Assembly (NCBI RefSeq): GCF_000373565.1
Contig: NZ_KB891831.1
Location: 497,330 to 561,329, forward strand
Length of the DNA: 64,000 bases
Direction of reading: 5' to 3'
Origin: Streptomyces sp. HmicA12
GTDB taxonomy: Bacteria; Actinomycetota; Actinomycetes; Streptomycetales; Streptomycetaceae
Shown: positions 33,744 through 42,290 of the stretch, piece by piece
Numbering within the stretch: position 1 is the stretch's first letter
Layout of the letters: every line of letters starts with the position of its first letter
Translations under genes and position numbers: made by a program
Notes under the pieces: generated by a model
Told to the model about the DNA's origin: nothing
The model's input: only the letters and a program-made list of their open reading frames with translations
Databases searched by the model: none

Positions 33744-34970
33744 CTAGCGGATCGGCATCCCCGAGAGAGTGCGGGCGATGACCAGGCGCTGGATCTCGCT
33801 CGTGCCCTCGAAGATCGTGTAGATCGCCGCGTCGCGGTGCATCCGCTCCACGGGGTACTCACGCGTGAAGCCGTTGCCGCCCAGGATCTGGATCGCCTGG
33901 GCGGTGACCTTCTTGGCCGTCTCGCTCGCGAACAGCTTGGACATCGAGCCCTCGGCGTTCTCGAACTTCTTGCCCGTGGTCGCCATCCAGGAGGCACGCC
34001 ACACCAGAAGACGCGCGGCGTCGATCTGCGTGCGCATGTCGGCCAGCTGGAACGCGACACCCTGGTTGTCGATGATCGGGCGGCCGAACTGCTCGCGCGT
34101 CTTCGCGTACTCCAGCGCCTCCTCGTACGCGGCGCGTGCCGTGCCCACCGCCATCGCGCCGACGGCCGGGCGCGAGGCCTCGAAGGTCGCCATGGCGGCG
34201 TTCTTCACGCGCTCGCCGCCCTTCGCCGCCTTCTCACGCGCGCGGGCGAGGCGCTCGTCCAGCTTGTCCTTGCCGCCGAGGAGGCAGGAACCGGGAACGC
34301 GCACGTTCTCCAGGACCACCTCGGCGGTGTGCGAGGCGCGGATGCCGTGCTTCTTGAACTTCTGCCCCTGGGACAGGCCGGGGGTGTTCGGCGGCACGAT
34401 GAAGGAGGCGTGGCCCTTGGAGCCGAGCGCCGGGTCGATGGAGGCGACCACGACGTGGACGTTGGCGATGCCGCCGTTCGTCGCCCACGTCTTGGTGCCG
34501 TTCAGGACCCACTCGTCCTTGGCCTCGTCGTAGACGGCACGGGTGCGCATGGAGGCGACGTCGGAGCCCGCGTCCGGCTCCGAGGAACAGAAGGCGGCCA
34601 CCTTCACGTCGTTCACGTCGCCGTACATCTGCGGGATCCAGGTGCCGATCTGCTCCTCGGTACCGTTGGCGAGGACGCCGACCGCGGCGAGGCCCGTGCC
34701 GACGATCGACAGGGCGATGCCCGCGTCGCCCCAGAACAGCTCCTCCATCGCCATCGGGATCCCGAGGCCGCTCGGGTCGAAGAACTGCTGCGCGTAGAAG
34801 TCGAGGGAGTAGATTCCGATCTTGGCCGCCTCCTGGATGACCGGCCAGGGGGTTTCCTCGCGCTCGTCCCACTCGGCGGCCGCGGGGCGGATCACATCGG
34901 CGGCGAAGCCGTGAAGCCAGTCACGCACTTCCTTCTGCTCGTCGTTGAGATCCATCGTGAACTCGGCCAT
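33744..34970 (-). CDS. Acyl-CoA dehydrogenase
   Basis: A 408-residue FAD-dependent acyl-CoA dehydrogenase of usual length. FAD-binding segments are CSSEPDAGSDVASM and WVLNGTKTWATNGG; the C-terminal region has KTREQFGRPI, QILGGNGFTREYP and IFEGTSEIQRLVIAR. The last element carries the Glu position (EGTSE) used as catalytic base in most family members. It performs alpha,beta-dehydrogenation of acyl-CoA in fatty- or amino-acid degradation; chain length is unknown. A divergent TetR gene and twin operators upstream suggest substrate-induced expression. Confidence 0.93.
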   Translation of the reverse strand: MAEFTMDLNDEQKEVRDWLHGFAADVIRPAAAEWDEREETPWPVIQEAAKIGIYSLDFYAQQFFDPSGLGIPMAMEELFWGDAGIALSIVGTGLAAVGVLANGTEEQIGTWIPQMYGDVNDVKVAAFCSSEPDAGSDVASMRTRAVYDEAKDEWVLNGTKTWATNGGIANVHVVVASIDPALGSKGHASFIVPPNTPGLSQGQKFKKHGIRASHTAEVVLENVRVPGSCLLGGKDKLDERLARAREKAAKGGERVKNAAMATFEASRPAVGAMAVGTARAAYEEALEYAKTREQFGRPIIDNQGVAFQLADMRTQIDAARLLVWRASWMATTGKKFENAEGSMSKLFASETAKKVTAQAIQILGGNGFTREYPVERMHRDAAIYTIFEGTSEIQRLVIARTLSGMPIR

Positions 34971-34999
34971 GACCCCTCCAGGGCTGCGTACACTGCATA

Positions 35000-35040
35000 T
35001 GTTACTAGCGGTAACTAGAGTCTGTTACTCGCCAGTAGCT
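35000..35040. promoter_or_regulatory. Tandem TetR operator candidates and acyl-CoA dehydrogenase promoter
   Basis: Two similar sites, tgttactagcggtaacta (35000-35017) and tgttactcgccagtagct (35023-35040), are 23 bp apart, about two helical turns. The first contains the dyad GTTAC-N5-GTAAC. On the minus strand a TTGACA -35 (35048-35043) and CAGACT at 18-nt spacing would flank the second site, so a bound repressor would block the dehydrogenase promoter. A further tgttac lies at 35086. Confidence 0.6.
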
Positions 35041-35134
35041 CGTGTCAACCTCCGAGCGGGCGTTCGATACCGCAGAGCCGGCGAGTGTTACCTTTCGCGG
35101 TGCGTCAAGCAATCGCACGGGCGGGGAGAACCTC

Positions 35135-35788
35135 ATGGAGACCACACAGCGGACCGAGCAGCGCGTGGAGCAGCAGTCCGCCGCCGAGCGGCGGCGGCGT
35201 GAGCTGCTCGAGGCCGCGGACCGCGTGGTGCTCAGGGACGGGCCCGGCGCCTCGATGAACGCGATCGCCGCCGAGGCCGGCATCACCAAGCCGATCCTGT
35301 ACCGCCACTTCGGCGACAAGGGCGGCCTCTACGCCGCACTCGCCAAGCGGCACACGGACGCGCTGCTCGCGTCCCTGCGCGCGGCCCTGGACGCGCCCGC
35401 GGAGCGGCGCGAGCGGGTCGAGGCGACCCTGGACACCTATCTCGCGGCCATCGAGGCCAGGCCTCAGGTCTACCGGTTCCTGATGCATCCGGCGGAGGGC
35501 GCCCCCGTCGAGGCGGGGTTCGACATCGGACGGCACTCGGCACCGCTGCTGCGGCGGATGGGCGAGGAGTTGGCCGAGGTCGTCGAGGAGCGGGTCGATC
35601 TCGGACCCGGGAGTCAGCAACTCGCGCGCGTGTGGGGGCACGGGATCGTCGGGATGATGCACGCCGCCGGCGACTGGTGGCTGGGCGAACGGCCCTGCAC
35701 CCGGGCCGAATTGGTGCAGGGACTCGCCGATCTGCTCTGGGGGCGGCTCGCCGCCGCGGGCGACAAGGTGGGCGGGCCCGGGTTCTGA
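35135..35788 (+). CDS. TetR-family repressor, likely of the acyl-CoA dehydrogenase
   Basis: A 217-residue TetR regulator. The N-terminal HTH includes SMNAIAAEAGITKPILYRHF and GDKGGLYAALAKRH; the C-terminal 140 residues form the ligand-binding helical domain. GGGGAG 6 nt before ATG 35135 supports the start. It diverges from the dehydrogenase across a spacer with two similar operator-like sequences. An acyl-CoA or fatty acid ligand is a plausible inference from its neighbour. Confidence 0.88.
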   Translation: METTQRTEQRVEQQSAAERRRRELLEAADRVVLRDGPGASMNAIAAEAGITKPILYRHFGDKGGLYAALAKRHTDALLASLRAALDAPAERRERVEATLDTYLAAIEARPQVYRFLMHPAEGAPVEAGFDIGRHSAPLLRRMGEELAEVVEERVDLGPGSQQLARVWGHGIVGMMHAAGDWWLGERPCTRAELVQGLADLLWGRLAAAGDKVGGPGF

Positions 35789-35829
35789 CCGGCCTCGCCC
35801 CGATGGCTCGGCTGCGCGCCTTCGGGGCT

Positions 35830-35889
35830 TGTCCTGCGTTGCCGGGTGCGGGCGGTCTGTGGCCTGTCGCGCAGCTCCCCGCGGCCCTA
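35830..35889. repeat. Dispersed Streptomyces intergenic repeat (degenerate copy)
   Basis: The stretch with cctgtcgcgcagctccccgcg resembles an intergenic element very common in Streptomyces (core cgcgcagttccccgcgcccc). Related copies here are near 38614-38690 and 62930-62995. This copy overlaps the def stop codon. Confidence 0.6.
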
Positions 35890-36435
35890 GCTGGGCGCCT
35901 TTGACCACGGCGCCCTTGCCGCCTGGCGCAGCACTCTGCGGCGGCGCCAGCCCGTGACGCGGTCCGTGTAGACACCGCCCGCCAAGTGGTCGCACTCGTG
36001 CTGCAGGCACCGCGCGAACCAGCCCGTGCCGTGGATCACCACCGGGTCGCCGTCCACGTTCTGGCCCTCCACGCGCGCGTGGTCGAAGCGCGGGGTGCCC
36101 GCCTCCAGGCCCGGGAGGGACAGACAGCCCTCGGGACCGCGGATCACGACGCCGTCCGCCTCGACCAGGCGCGGGTTCACCACATGGCCCACGTGGCGCA
36201 CATCGTCGTCGTCCTCGCAGTCGTAGACGAAGACGCGCAGCGATGTGCCGATCTGGTTCGCGGCGAGGCCGACCCCCTGGGCGGCGTACATTGTCGCGTA
36301 CATGTCCTCAATGAGGCGGGCGAGGGACGGCCCGAAGTCCGTGACGTCCGCGCACGGTTGGTGCAGCACGGGATCGCCGAGCAGGGTCAGGGGTCGTACG
36401 CGCCCGTAGGCGCCGGGGATCGAGCCGTGTCGCAT
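35887..36435 (-). CDS. def: Peptide deformylase
   Basis: A 182-residue metallo-hydrolase that removes the formyl group from nascent proteins. All three family motifs are present: GVGLAANQIG, EGCLSLPG (Cys metal ligand) and QHECDHLAG (HExxH ligands). Start ATG 36435 (MRHGSIPGAYG) gives the usual length. Streptomycetes often carry several copies; this one may be a secondary paralogue. Its end lies in a repeat element. Confidence 0.92.
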   Translation of the reverse strand: MRHGSIPGAYGRVRPLTLLGDPVLHQPCADVTDFGPSLARLIEDMYATMYAAQGVGLAANQIGTSLRVFVYDCEDDDDVRHVGHVVNPRLVEADGVVIRGPEGCLSLPGLEAGTPRFDHARVEGQNVDGDPVVIHGTGWFARCLQHECDHLAGGVYTDRVTGWRRRRVLRQAARAPWSKAPS

Positions 36436-36564
36436 GGGCGTAAGGGTACGGTCGAGCGGCACCCCGAGCCGCAGTTCGGGCTTGTCAGAGGATCTCGATA
36501 GGCTGAGCCGACACAGCGATGTCGGGGGCAGACGCGACGCCGTACGCAAGGAGGACCCAGGAAG

Positions 36565-37803
36565 ATGTCAGGCAACTCGGAGTCGATGACTCCGCGGGCC
36601 AAGCTCGCCGTGACGGCGGGCAAGGCCGCGGCCGCGGTGTCGCGGGCGGCGGGCCGCGGCAGCGGATCGGTGATCGGCGGCAAGGTCGCGCTCAGGCTCG
36701 ACCCCGAGCTGCTCGGACGGCTCGCCCAGCACCTGGACGTGGTGCTCGTCTCGGCCACGAACGGCAAGACGACCACGACCCGTCTGATCGCCGAGGCCCT
36801 GCGCGCCAGCGGCCCCGTCGTCTCGAACGCGCTGGGCGCGAACATGCCGGCCGGGATCACCTCCGCCCTGGCCGGCGGCTCGGACGCCAAGTTCGGTGTC
36901 ATCGAGGTCGACGAGAAGTACCTCGCGGGCGTCGCGCGCGACGTGGCCCCGAAGGCGATCGCGCTGCTCAACCTCTCGCGCGACCAGCTCGACCGCGCCG
37001 CCGAGACCCGCATGCTCGCCGAGAAGTGGCGTGAGGGGCTTGCCGGTTCGAAGGCGATCGTCATCGCGAACTCCGACGACCCGCTGGTCGTGTGGGCCGC
37101 GTCCTCCTCGCCGAACGTGGTGTGGGTCGCCGCGGGCCAGGAGTGGAAGGACGACGCCTGGTCCTGCCCGGCGTGCGGCGGTGTGATGCAGCGCCCCGGT
37201 GACGACTGGTTCTGCGGCGAGTGCGGTTTCCGCCGTCCCACCGCGAGCTGGGCGCTGCAGGGCGACTTCGTCCTCGACCCGCACGGGTCCGCCTGGCCGA
37301 TCCACCTCCAGCTGCCCGGCCGCGCCAACAAGGCGAACGCGGCCTCGTCCGCCGCCGTTGCCGCCTGCTTCGGCGTTCCGCCGCAGGTCGCCCTGGAGCG
37401 CATGTACCAGGTGCAGGCCGTGGCCGGCCGGTATGACGTCGTGCAGTTCCTGGACCGCGACCTGCGCCTGCTGCTCGCCAAGAACCCCGCGGGCTGGCTC
37501 GAAACGTTCACTCTGATCGACCCGCCGCCCACCCCGGTGATCCTTTCGGTGAACGCGCGGGGCGCGGACGGCACCGACACTTCCTGGCTGTGGGACGTCG
37601 ACTACACGCGTCTGGCCGGGCACCCGATCGCCGTCATCGGTGACCGCAAGCTCGACCTCGCGGTGCGCCTCGAGGTGGCGGGTCTGCAGTTCCAGGTCTG
37701 CGACACCCTCGACCAGGCCGTGCAGGCCTCCCCGCCCGGTCGGATCGAGCTGATCGCCAACTACACCGCGTTCCAGGACGTCCGCCGCCGCGTCGGCAAC
37801 TGA
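36565..37803 (+). CDS. murT: Lipid II isoglutaminyl synthase, MurT subunit
   Basis: A 412-residue Mur-ligase-fold protein. It has the ATP loop SATNGKTTTTRLI and a four-Cys zinc ribbon (CPAC about residue 198 and CGEC about 216). The C-terminal DUF1727 domain binds GatD. MurT-GatD amidates D-Glu of the lipid II stem peptide, using NH3 from glutamine. The gatD gene follows 47 nt later. A GGAGGA site lies upstream of ATG 36565. Confidence 0.94.
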   Translation: MSGNSESMTPRAKLAVTAGKAAAAVSRAAGRGSGSVIGGKVALRLDPELLGRLAQHLDVVLVSATNGKTTTTRLIAEALRASGPVVSNALGANMPAGITSALAGGSDAKFGVIEVDEKYLAGVARDVAPKAIALLNLSRDQLDRAAETRMLAEKWREGLAGSKAIVIANSDDPLVVWAASSSPNVVWVAAGQEWKDDAWSCPACGGVMQRPGDDWFCGECGFRRPTASWALQGDFVLDPHGSAWPIHLQLPGRANKANAASSAAVAACFGVPPQVALERMYQVQAVAGRYDVVQFLDRDLRLLLAKNPAGWLETFTLIDPPPTPVILSVNARGADGTDTSWLWDVDYTRLAGHPIAVIGDRKLDLAVRLEVAGLQFQVCDTLDQAVQASPPGRIELIANYTAFQDVRRRVGN

Positions 37804-37850
37804 CCCGGAACCCCAGTACAGCGATCGCGAGCCAGCGAAGGATCATGAGC

Positions 37851-38585
37851 ATGAGTGACAGCAGCCTGCGTCTCGTGTGGGTCTACCCCGACCTGCTCAG
37901 CACGTACGGAGACCAGGGCAACGCCCTCGTGGTGGAGCGCCGCGCCCATCAGCGCCGCCTCCAGGTCGAGCGGTACGACGTCCGCAGCGACCAGCCCGTC
38001 CCGACCTCCGGGGACATCTACCTCATCGGTGGCGGTGAGGACCGGCCGCAGCGGCTCGCCGCGGAGCGGCTGCGCCGTGACGGCGGCCTGCAGCGCGCGG
38101 TGGGCAACGGCGCCATCGTGTTCTCCGTCTGCGCCGGGTACCAGATCCTCGGCCACGAGTTCATCAACGACCTGGGCGAGCGCGAGCCGGGCCTCGGCCT
38201 GCTCGACGTGGTCTCCACGCGCGGCGAGGGCGAGCGGTGCGTCGGTGACGTGCTGGGCGACATCGACCCGAACCTGGGGCTCCCGCCGCTGACCGGGTTC
38301 GAGAACCACCAGGGCATCACGCACCTCGGCCCGTCGGCGCGGCCGTTCGCGCGCACCCGCATCGGCAAGGGCAACGGCACCGGGGACGGCACCGAAGGCG
38401 CCTTCAACGACACGGTGTTCGGTACGTACATGCACGGGCCCGTGCTGGCGCGGAACCCGCAGATCGCGGACCTGCTGCTGAAGCTCGCGCTCGATGTGAA
38501 CGCGCTGCCGCCCGTCGACGACCGGTGGTACGAGGCGCTCCGCAACGAGCGGATCGCCGCCGCCACCGCGGCACCGTCCGCGTAA
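37851..38585 (+). CDS. gatD: Lipid II isoglutaminyl synthase, GatD glutaminase subunit
   Basis: A 244-residue class I glutamine amidotransferase. The nucleophile Cys lies in FSVCAGYQILG; conserved segments are YGDQGNALV, GGGEDRPQ and ENHQGITHLG, with the catalytic His probably late (GTYMHGP). It delivers ammonia to MurT. AAGGA with 8-nt spacing favours ATG 37851; ATG 37845 is 6 nt upstream. A GC hairpin follows the gene. Confidence 0.93.
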   Translation: MSDSSLRLVWVYPDLLSTYGDQGNALVVERRAHQRRLQVERYDVRSDQPVPTSGDIYLIGGGEDRPQRLAAERLRRDGGLQRAVGNGAIVFSVCAGYQILGHEFINDLGEREPGLGLLDVVSTRGEGERCVGDVLGDIDPNLGLPPLTGFENHQGITHLGPSARPFARTRIGKGNGTGDGTEGAFNDTVFGTYMHGPVLARNPQIADLLLKLALDVNALPPVDDRWYEALRNERIAAATAAPSA

Positions 38586-38673
38586 GCAACCGCCCTCCTC
38601 GGTCGTCCGGCGGGTACGGATCCGTTGTGGCTGGTCACGCGCACGTGGCAGAGCCGCACACGGACACGGTCCC

Positions 38674-38690
38674 GCGCCCCTTCGGGGCGC
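38674..38690. terminator. Hairpin after gatD
   Basis: A 7-bp stem gcgcccc/ggggcgc with loop ttc, 89 bp after the gatD stop, inside a degenerate dispersed repeat (about 38614-38690). Probably terminates murT-gatD transcription. Confidence 0.5.
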
Positions 38691-38831
38691 TTCCTCGCCC
38701 ATATGAGCGGGCGTGTCCACCTGGCGGACGCCCCTTCCGGGCAGCCCCCCGACCGCCGCTAAGGTAGCCGCGATCCAGCCGGACGACGTGGTCCGGTCAT
38801 CTGCCCACGTTTGCAAAGGTATTCCGGGCTT

Positions 38832-39857
38832 ATGCGTATTGGTGTCCTCACATCCGGCGGCGACTGCCCCGGCCTGAACGCCGTGATCCGTTCGGTCGTG
38901 CACCGGGCAGTCGTCGACCACGGCGACGAGGTCATCGGCTTCCACGACGGGTGGAAGGGTCTGCTCGAGTGCGACTACCGCAAGCTGGACCTGGACGCGG
39001 TGGGCGGCATCCTCGCCCGCGGCGGCACCATCCTCGGCTCCTCCCGCGTGCAGCCCGCCCATCTGCGGGACGGTGTCGAGCGGGCCAAGGGGCACGTCGC
39101 CGACCTCGGCCTCGACGCCATCATCCCGATCGGCGGTGAGGGCACCCTCAAGGCCGCCCGGCTGCTCTCCGACGGCGGGCTGCCGATCGTCGGCGTGCCG
39201 AAGACGATCGACAACGACATCGCTGTCACGGACGTGACCTTCGGGTTCGACACCGCCGTGGGCGTGGCGACCGAGGCGCTCGACCGGCTCAAGACGACCG
39301 CCGAGTCGCACCAGCGGGTGCTGATCGTCGAGGTCATGGGCCGGCACACCGGATGGATCGCGCTGCACTCCGGCATGGCGGCGGGCGCGCACGCCATCGT
39401 CGTGCCCGAGCGGCCCTTCGACATCGACGAGCTGGCCGCGAAGGTCGGCGAGCGGTTCGAGGCGGGCAAGAAGTTCGCGATCGTGGTGGCCGCCGAGGGC
39501 GCCAAGCCGCGTGAGGGCTCGATGGCGTACGACGTGGGCGTCAAGGACGTCTACGGCCACGAGCGCTTCGCCGGCATCGCCCGCCAGCTCTCCGTCGAGC
39601 TGGAGCAGCGGCTCGGCAAGGAGGCGCGTCCGGTGATCCTCGGGCATGTGCAGCGCGGCGGGACCCCGACCGCGTACGACCGCGTGCTCGCGACGCGTTT
39701 CGGCTGGCACGCCGTGGAGGCCGTGCACCGGGGCGAGTTCGGCAAGATGACCGCGCTGCGCGGCACCGACATCGTGATGGTGTCGCTCGCCGAGGCCGTG
39801 GAGACGCTCAAGACGGTGCCCGCGGAGCGGTACGCCGAGGCGGAGTGCGTGCTCTGA
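38832..39857 (+). CDS. pfkA: 6-phosphofructokinase
   Basis: A 341-residue PfkA-family enzyme phosphorylating fructose 6-phosphate in glycolysis. Motifs: LTSGGDCPGLNAVIR, IGGEGTLKAA, VPKTIDNDI, MGRHTGWIAL, and HVQRGGTPTAYDR. The Gly of GGEGT at the phosphoryl-donor position argues for ATP, but Lys in PKTIDND is the residue usual in PPi-dependent enzymes. This Gly/Lys combination is typical of the actinobacterial group, shown to use ATP in S. coelicolor. A paired hairpin terminator follows. Confidence 0.93.
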   Translation: MRIGVLTSGGDCPGLNAVIRSVVHRAVVDHGDEVIGFHDGWKGLLECDYRKLDLDAVGGILARGGTILGSSRVQPAHLRDGVERAKGHVADLGLDAIIPIGGEGTLKAARLLSDGGLPIVGVPKTIDNDIAVTDVTFGFDTAVGVATEALDRLKTTAESHQRVLIVEVMGRHTGWIALHSGMAAGAHAIVVPERPFDIDELAAKVGERFEAGKKFAIVVAAEGAKPREGSMAYDVGVKDVYGHERFAGIARQLSVELEQRLGKEARPVILGHVQRGGTPTAYDRVLATRFGWHAVEAVHRGEFGKMTALRGTDIVMVSLAEAVETLKTVPAERYAEAECVL

Positions 39858-39907
39858 CGGCCGTCGGCCGCGCCGCCCGCCCCCTGCTTCAGTTCCTCTT
39901 TGAAGAG

Positions 39908-39941
39908 ACTGCCCCCGGCCGAAGCCTCGGCCGGGGGCAGT
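39908..39941. terminator. Strong hairpin terminator after pfkA
   Basis: A perfect 15-bp stem (actgcccccggccga / tcggccgggggcagt) with loop agcc, followed by tctactct. It ends pfkA before the CtaG-like gene. Confidence 0.85.
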
Positions 39942-39992
39942 TCTACTCTGGTGGCGCACAATCCGTACGAAACGAGCAACTGGAGCCGGCCG

Positions 39993-40955
39993 ATGGATCA
40001 CAGCGGGCACGGCATGGACGGCATGATCATGGATCTGCCGCCGTTCACGCTGGGGAACGGCCTGCAATGGTCGGCCGACCCCTTCTTCCTCGTCGGCTGC
40101 GTCCTCGCGCTCGCGCTGTACGGGTGGGGCGTCGTCCGCCTCGTACGGCGCGGTGACTCGTGGCCGGTGGGCCGCACCCTCTCGTTCACCGTCGGTGTAC
40201 TCACCATCGGTCTGGTGATGTGCACCAAGCTGAACGACTACGGGATGGTCATGTTCAGCGTGCACATGGTGCAGCACATGGTCATCAGCATGCTGTCGCC
40301 GATCCTGCTGCTGATGGGCGCCCCGATCACGCTCGCGCTGCGCGCGCTGCCCGTCGCGGCGAAGCGCGGCGACAAGGGGCCGCGCGAGCTGCTGCTGATG
40401 CTGCTGCACAGCCGGTACATGCGGATCGTCACGCATCCGGTGTTCACCATCCCGCTGTTCATCGCGAGCCTGTACGCGCTCTACTTCACGCCGTTGTTCG
40501 ACTTCCTGATGGGGTCGAAGGTCGGTCACCTCGCGATGATGGTGCACTTCCTCGCCGTGGGCCTGGTGTTCTTCTGGCCGATCATGGGCGTGGACCCGGG
40601 GCCGCACCGGCCCGGCTACGTGATGCGGATGCTGGAGCTGTTCGCCGGCATGCCGTTCCACGCGTTCTTCGGGATCGCGCTGATGATGGCGAGCACGACG
40701 ATGGTCGACACGTTCGCGAACCCGCCGGCCTCGCTGGGCATCGATCCGATGTCCGATCAGGTGGCGGCGGGCGGTATCGCCTGGGCCTTCAGTGAGGTGC
40801 CGTCGGTCCTGGTGCTGCTCGCCCTGCTCTTCCAGTGGAAGAAGTCGGAGGACCGGCAGGCGCGGCGCAAGGACCGCGCCGCGGACCGGGACGGCGACAA
40901 GGAGCTGGAGGCGTACAACGCCTACCTGGCCTCTTTGAACACGCGCGGACAGTAG
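39993..40955 (+). CDS. CtaG-like cytochrome c oxidase assembly membrane protein (Caa3_CtaG family)
   Basis: A 320-residue polytopic protein with about seven transmembrane helices. Met/His-rich N-terminus (MDHSGHGMDGMIM) and HMVQHMVISMLSP match the Caa3_CtaG family, thought to help insert copper into cytochrome c oxidase (distinct from Cox11-type CtaG). The C-terminus is charged and cytoplasmic. ATG 39993 with GGAG 8 nt upstream is preferred because homology begins there. Confidence 0.87.
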   Translation: MDHSGHGMDGMIMDLPPFTLGNGLQWSADPFFLVGCVLALALYGWGVVRLVRRGDSWPVGRTLSFTVGVLTIGLVMCTKLNDYGMVMFSVHMVQHMVISMLSPILLLMGAPITLALRALPVAAKRGDKGPRELLLMLLHSRYMRIVTHPVFTIPLFIASLYALYFTPLFDFLMGSKVGHLAMMVHFLAVGLVFFWPIMGVDPGPHRPGYVMRMLELFAGMPFHAFFGIALMMASTTMVDTFANPPASLGIDPMSDQVAAGGIAWAFSEVPSVLVLLALLFQWKKSEDRQARRKDRAADRDGDKELEAYNAYLASLNTRGQ

Positions 40956-41056
40956 CGCCACTGCCCGGTCCCGGGTGACTATGGCCTTCTGGCCGCGGCA
41001 CGGGCACCGCACCCCACCGTCGTGCGGTGTCCCGGCTGCCGGGAGGAGGGTGTGTG

Positions 41057-41215
41057 ATGCCCGGTTCCACGAAGACGATGGGCGTGTTCACCGTCGGCGG
41101 CCTGGTGGCCGTGACCGCCTACACGGTGGCGCTCGGAAGCAACGGATGGCTGTGGTTCGGCTGGGTCGTGCTCGGCCTGCTCACCGTGGCGATGGTGGCC
41201 TCACGCGGCGCCTGA
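41057..41215 (+). CDS. Small membrane protein
   Basis: A 52-residue protein with two hydrophobic helices (VFTVGGLVAVTAYTVALG and LWFGWVVLGLLTVAMV). GGGAGGAGG precedes ATG 41057. Function unknown; position after the CtaG-like gene may indicate cotranscription. Confidence 0.7.
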   Translation: MPGSTKTMGVFTVGGLVAVTAYTVALGSNGWLWFGWVVLGLLTVAMVASRGA

Positions 41216-41506
41216 CCGGCCGGCCGGGGCCGCAGAACCGGAACACGGGGCCGGTGGCCGCGTCCAGGGCGGCACAGTCCTCCGGTGCGTGCGGAGGGTG
41301 CCCCGAAGGCTCTGGCGCACAGGTGTCCTCGTCGCCGGACACCGTGCGCGAGCGGCCGCGCCGGGCGGCAATCGGACAGGGCCCGATCAGGCCCTCGCGC
41401 GTGCTCTGGGCATTGGCTACTGTGCGTTCGCGTCCGCGCACCTGATCCGTGTGCGTCCGCATGTGCTTCATGATCTGTATGTGTTTCATGGGGGAAGGCG
41501 ACGGCC

Positions 41507-42229
41507 ATGTTCTACCGATTGCTCAAGTACGTGCTACTCGGGCCGCTGCTGCGGCTGATGTTCCGGCCGCGGATCGAGGGTCTGGAACACATCCCGGACG
41601 ACGGCGCGGCGATCGTCGCGGGCAACCATCTGTCCTTCTCCGACCACTTCCTCATGCCCGCGATCATCAAGCGGCGGATCACATTCCTGGCGAAGGCCGA
41701 GTACTTCACGGGGCCCGGCATCAAGGGCCGGCTCACCGCCGCGTTCTTCCGCAGCGCGGGACAGATCCCGGTCGACCGCTCCGGCAAGGAGGCGGGCCAG
41801 GCCGCGATCCGCGAGGGGCTCGGGGTGCTGCGCCGCGGCGAGCTGCTCGGCATCTATCCGGAGGGCACGCGCTCGCACGACGGCCGCCTCTACAAGGGCA
41901 AGGTCGGGGTCGCGGCGATGGCACTGAAGGCGCAGGTGCCGGTGATCCCGTGCGCGATGATCGGCACGTTCGAGGCGCAGCCGCCGGGACAGAAGATCCC
42001 GAACATGCGGCGGATCACCATCCGTTTCGGCCGTCCGCTCGACTTCTCCCGGTACACGGGGCTGGAGGGCGAGAAGGCGATCCTGCGGGCGGTCACCGAC
42101 GAGATCATGTACGCGATCCTCGAGCTGTCCGGGCAGGAGTACGTCGACAAGTACGCGGCCCTGGTGAAGGCCGAGGCCGAGGAGGCGAAGGCGAAGGCGC
42201 GGAAGTTCCCGCGCATGCCGCTGAGCTGA
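41507..42229 (+). CDS. 1-acylglycerol-3-phosphate O-acyltransferase (PlsC-like)
   Basis: A 240-residue membrane-associated acyltransferase. The catalytic H(X4)D box is NHLSFSD at about residue 42; the substrate motif is PEGTRSHDG at about 125. Such enzymes acylate lysophosphatidic acid to phosphatidic acid in phospholipid synthesis. An N-terminal hydrophobic helix anchors it. GGGGAAGG precedes ATG 41507. Other PlsC paralogues act on different lysolipids, so the exact acceptor is unproven. The 291 bp before it (41216-41506) hold no gene I can support. Confidence 0.88.
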   Translation: MFYRLLKYVLLGPLLRLMFRPRIEGLEHIPDDGAAIVAGNHLSFSDHFLMPAIIKRRITFLAKAEYFTGPGIKGRLTAAFFRSAGQIPVDRSGKEAGQAAIREGLGVLRRGELLGIYPEGTRSHDGRLYKGKVGVAAMALKAQVPVIPCAMIGTFEAQPPGQKIPNMRRITIRFGRPLDFSRYTGLEGEKAILRAVTDEIMYAILELSGQEYVDKYAALVKAEAEEAKAKARKFPRMPLS

Positions 42230-42290
42230 GGTTCTCTGCGCTGGGCAGAGAACCTCGGGCCGGCGCTCTTGATCGACGTACGGTCCGGAC

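Noticed and set aside
37761..41012. Minus-strand frame of about 1080 codons opposite gatD, pfkA and the CtaG-like gene
   Set aside because: His/Arg-rich shadow sequence without ribosome site or domain; real genes on the plus strand.
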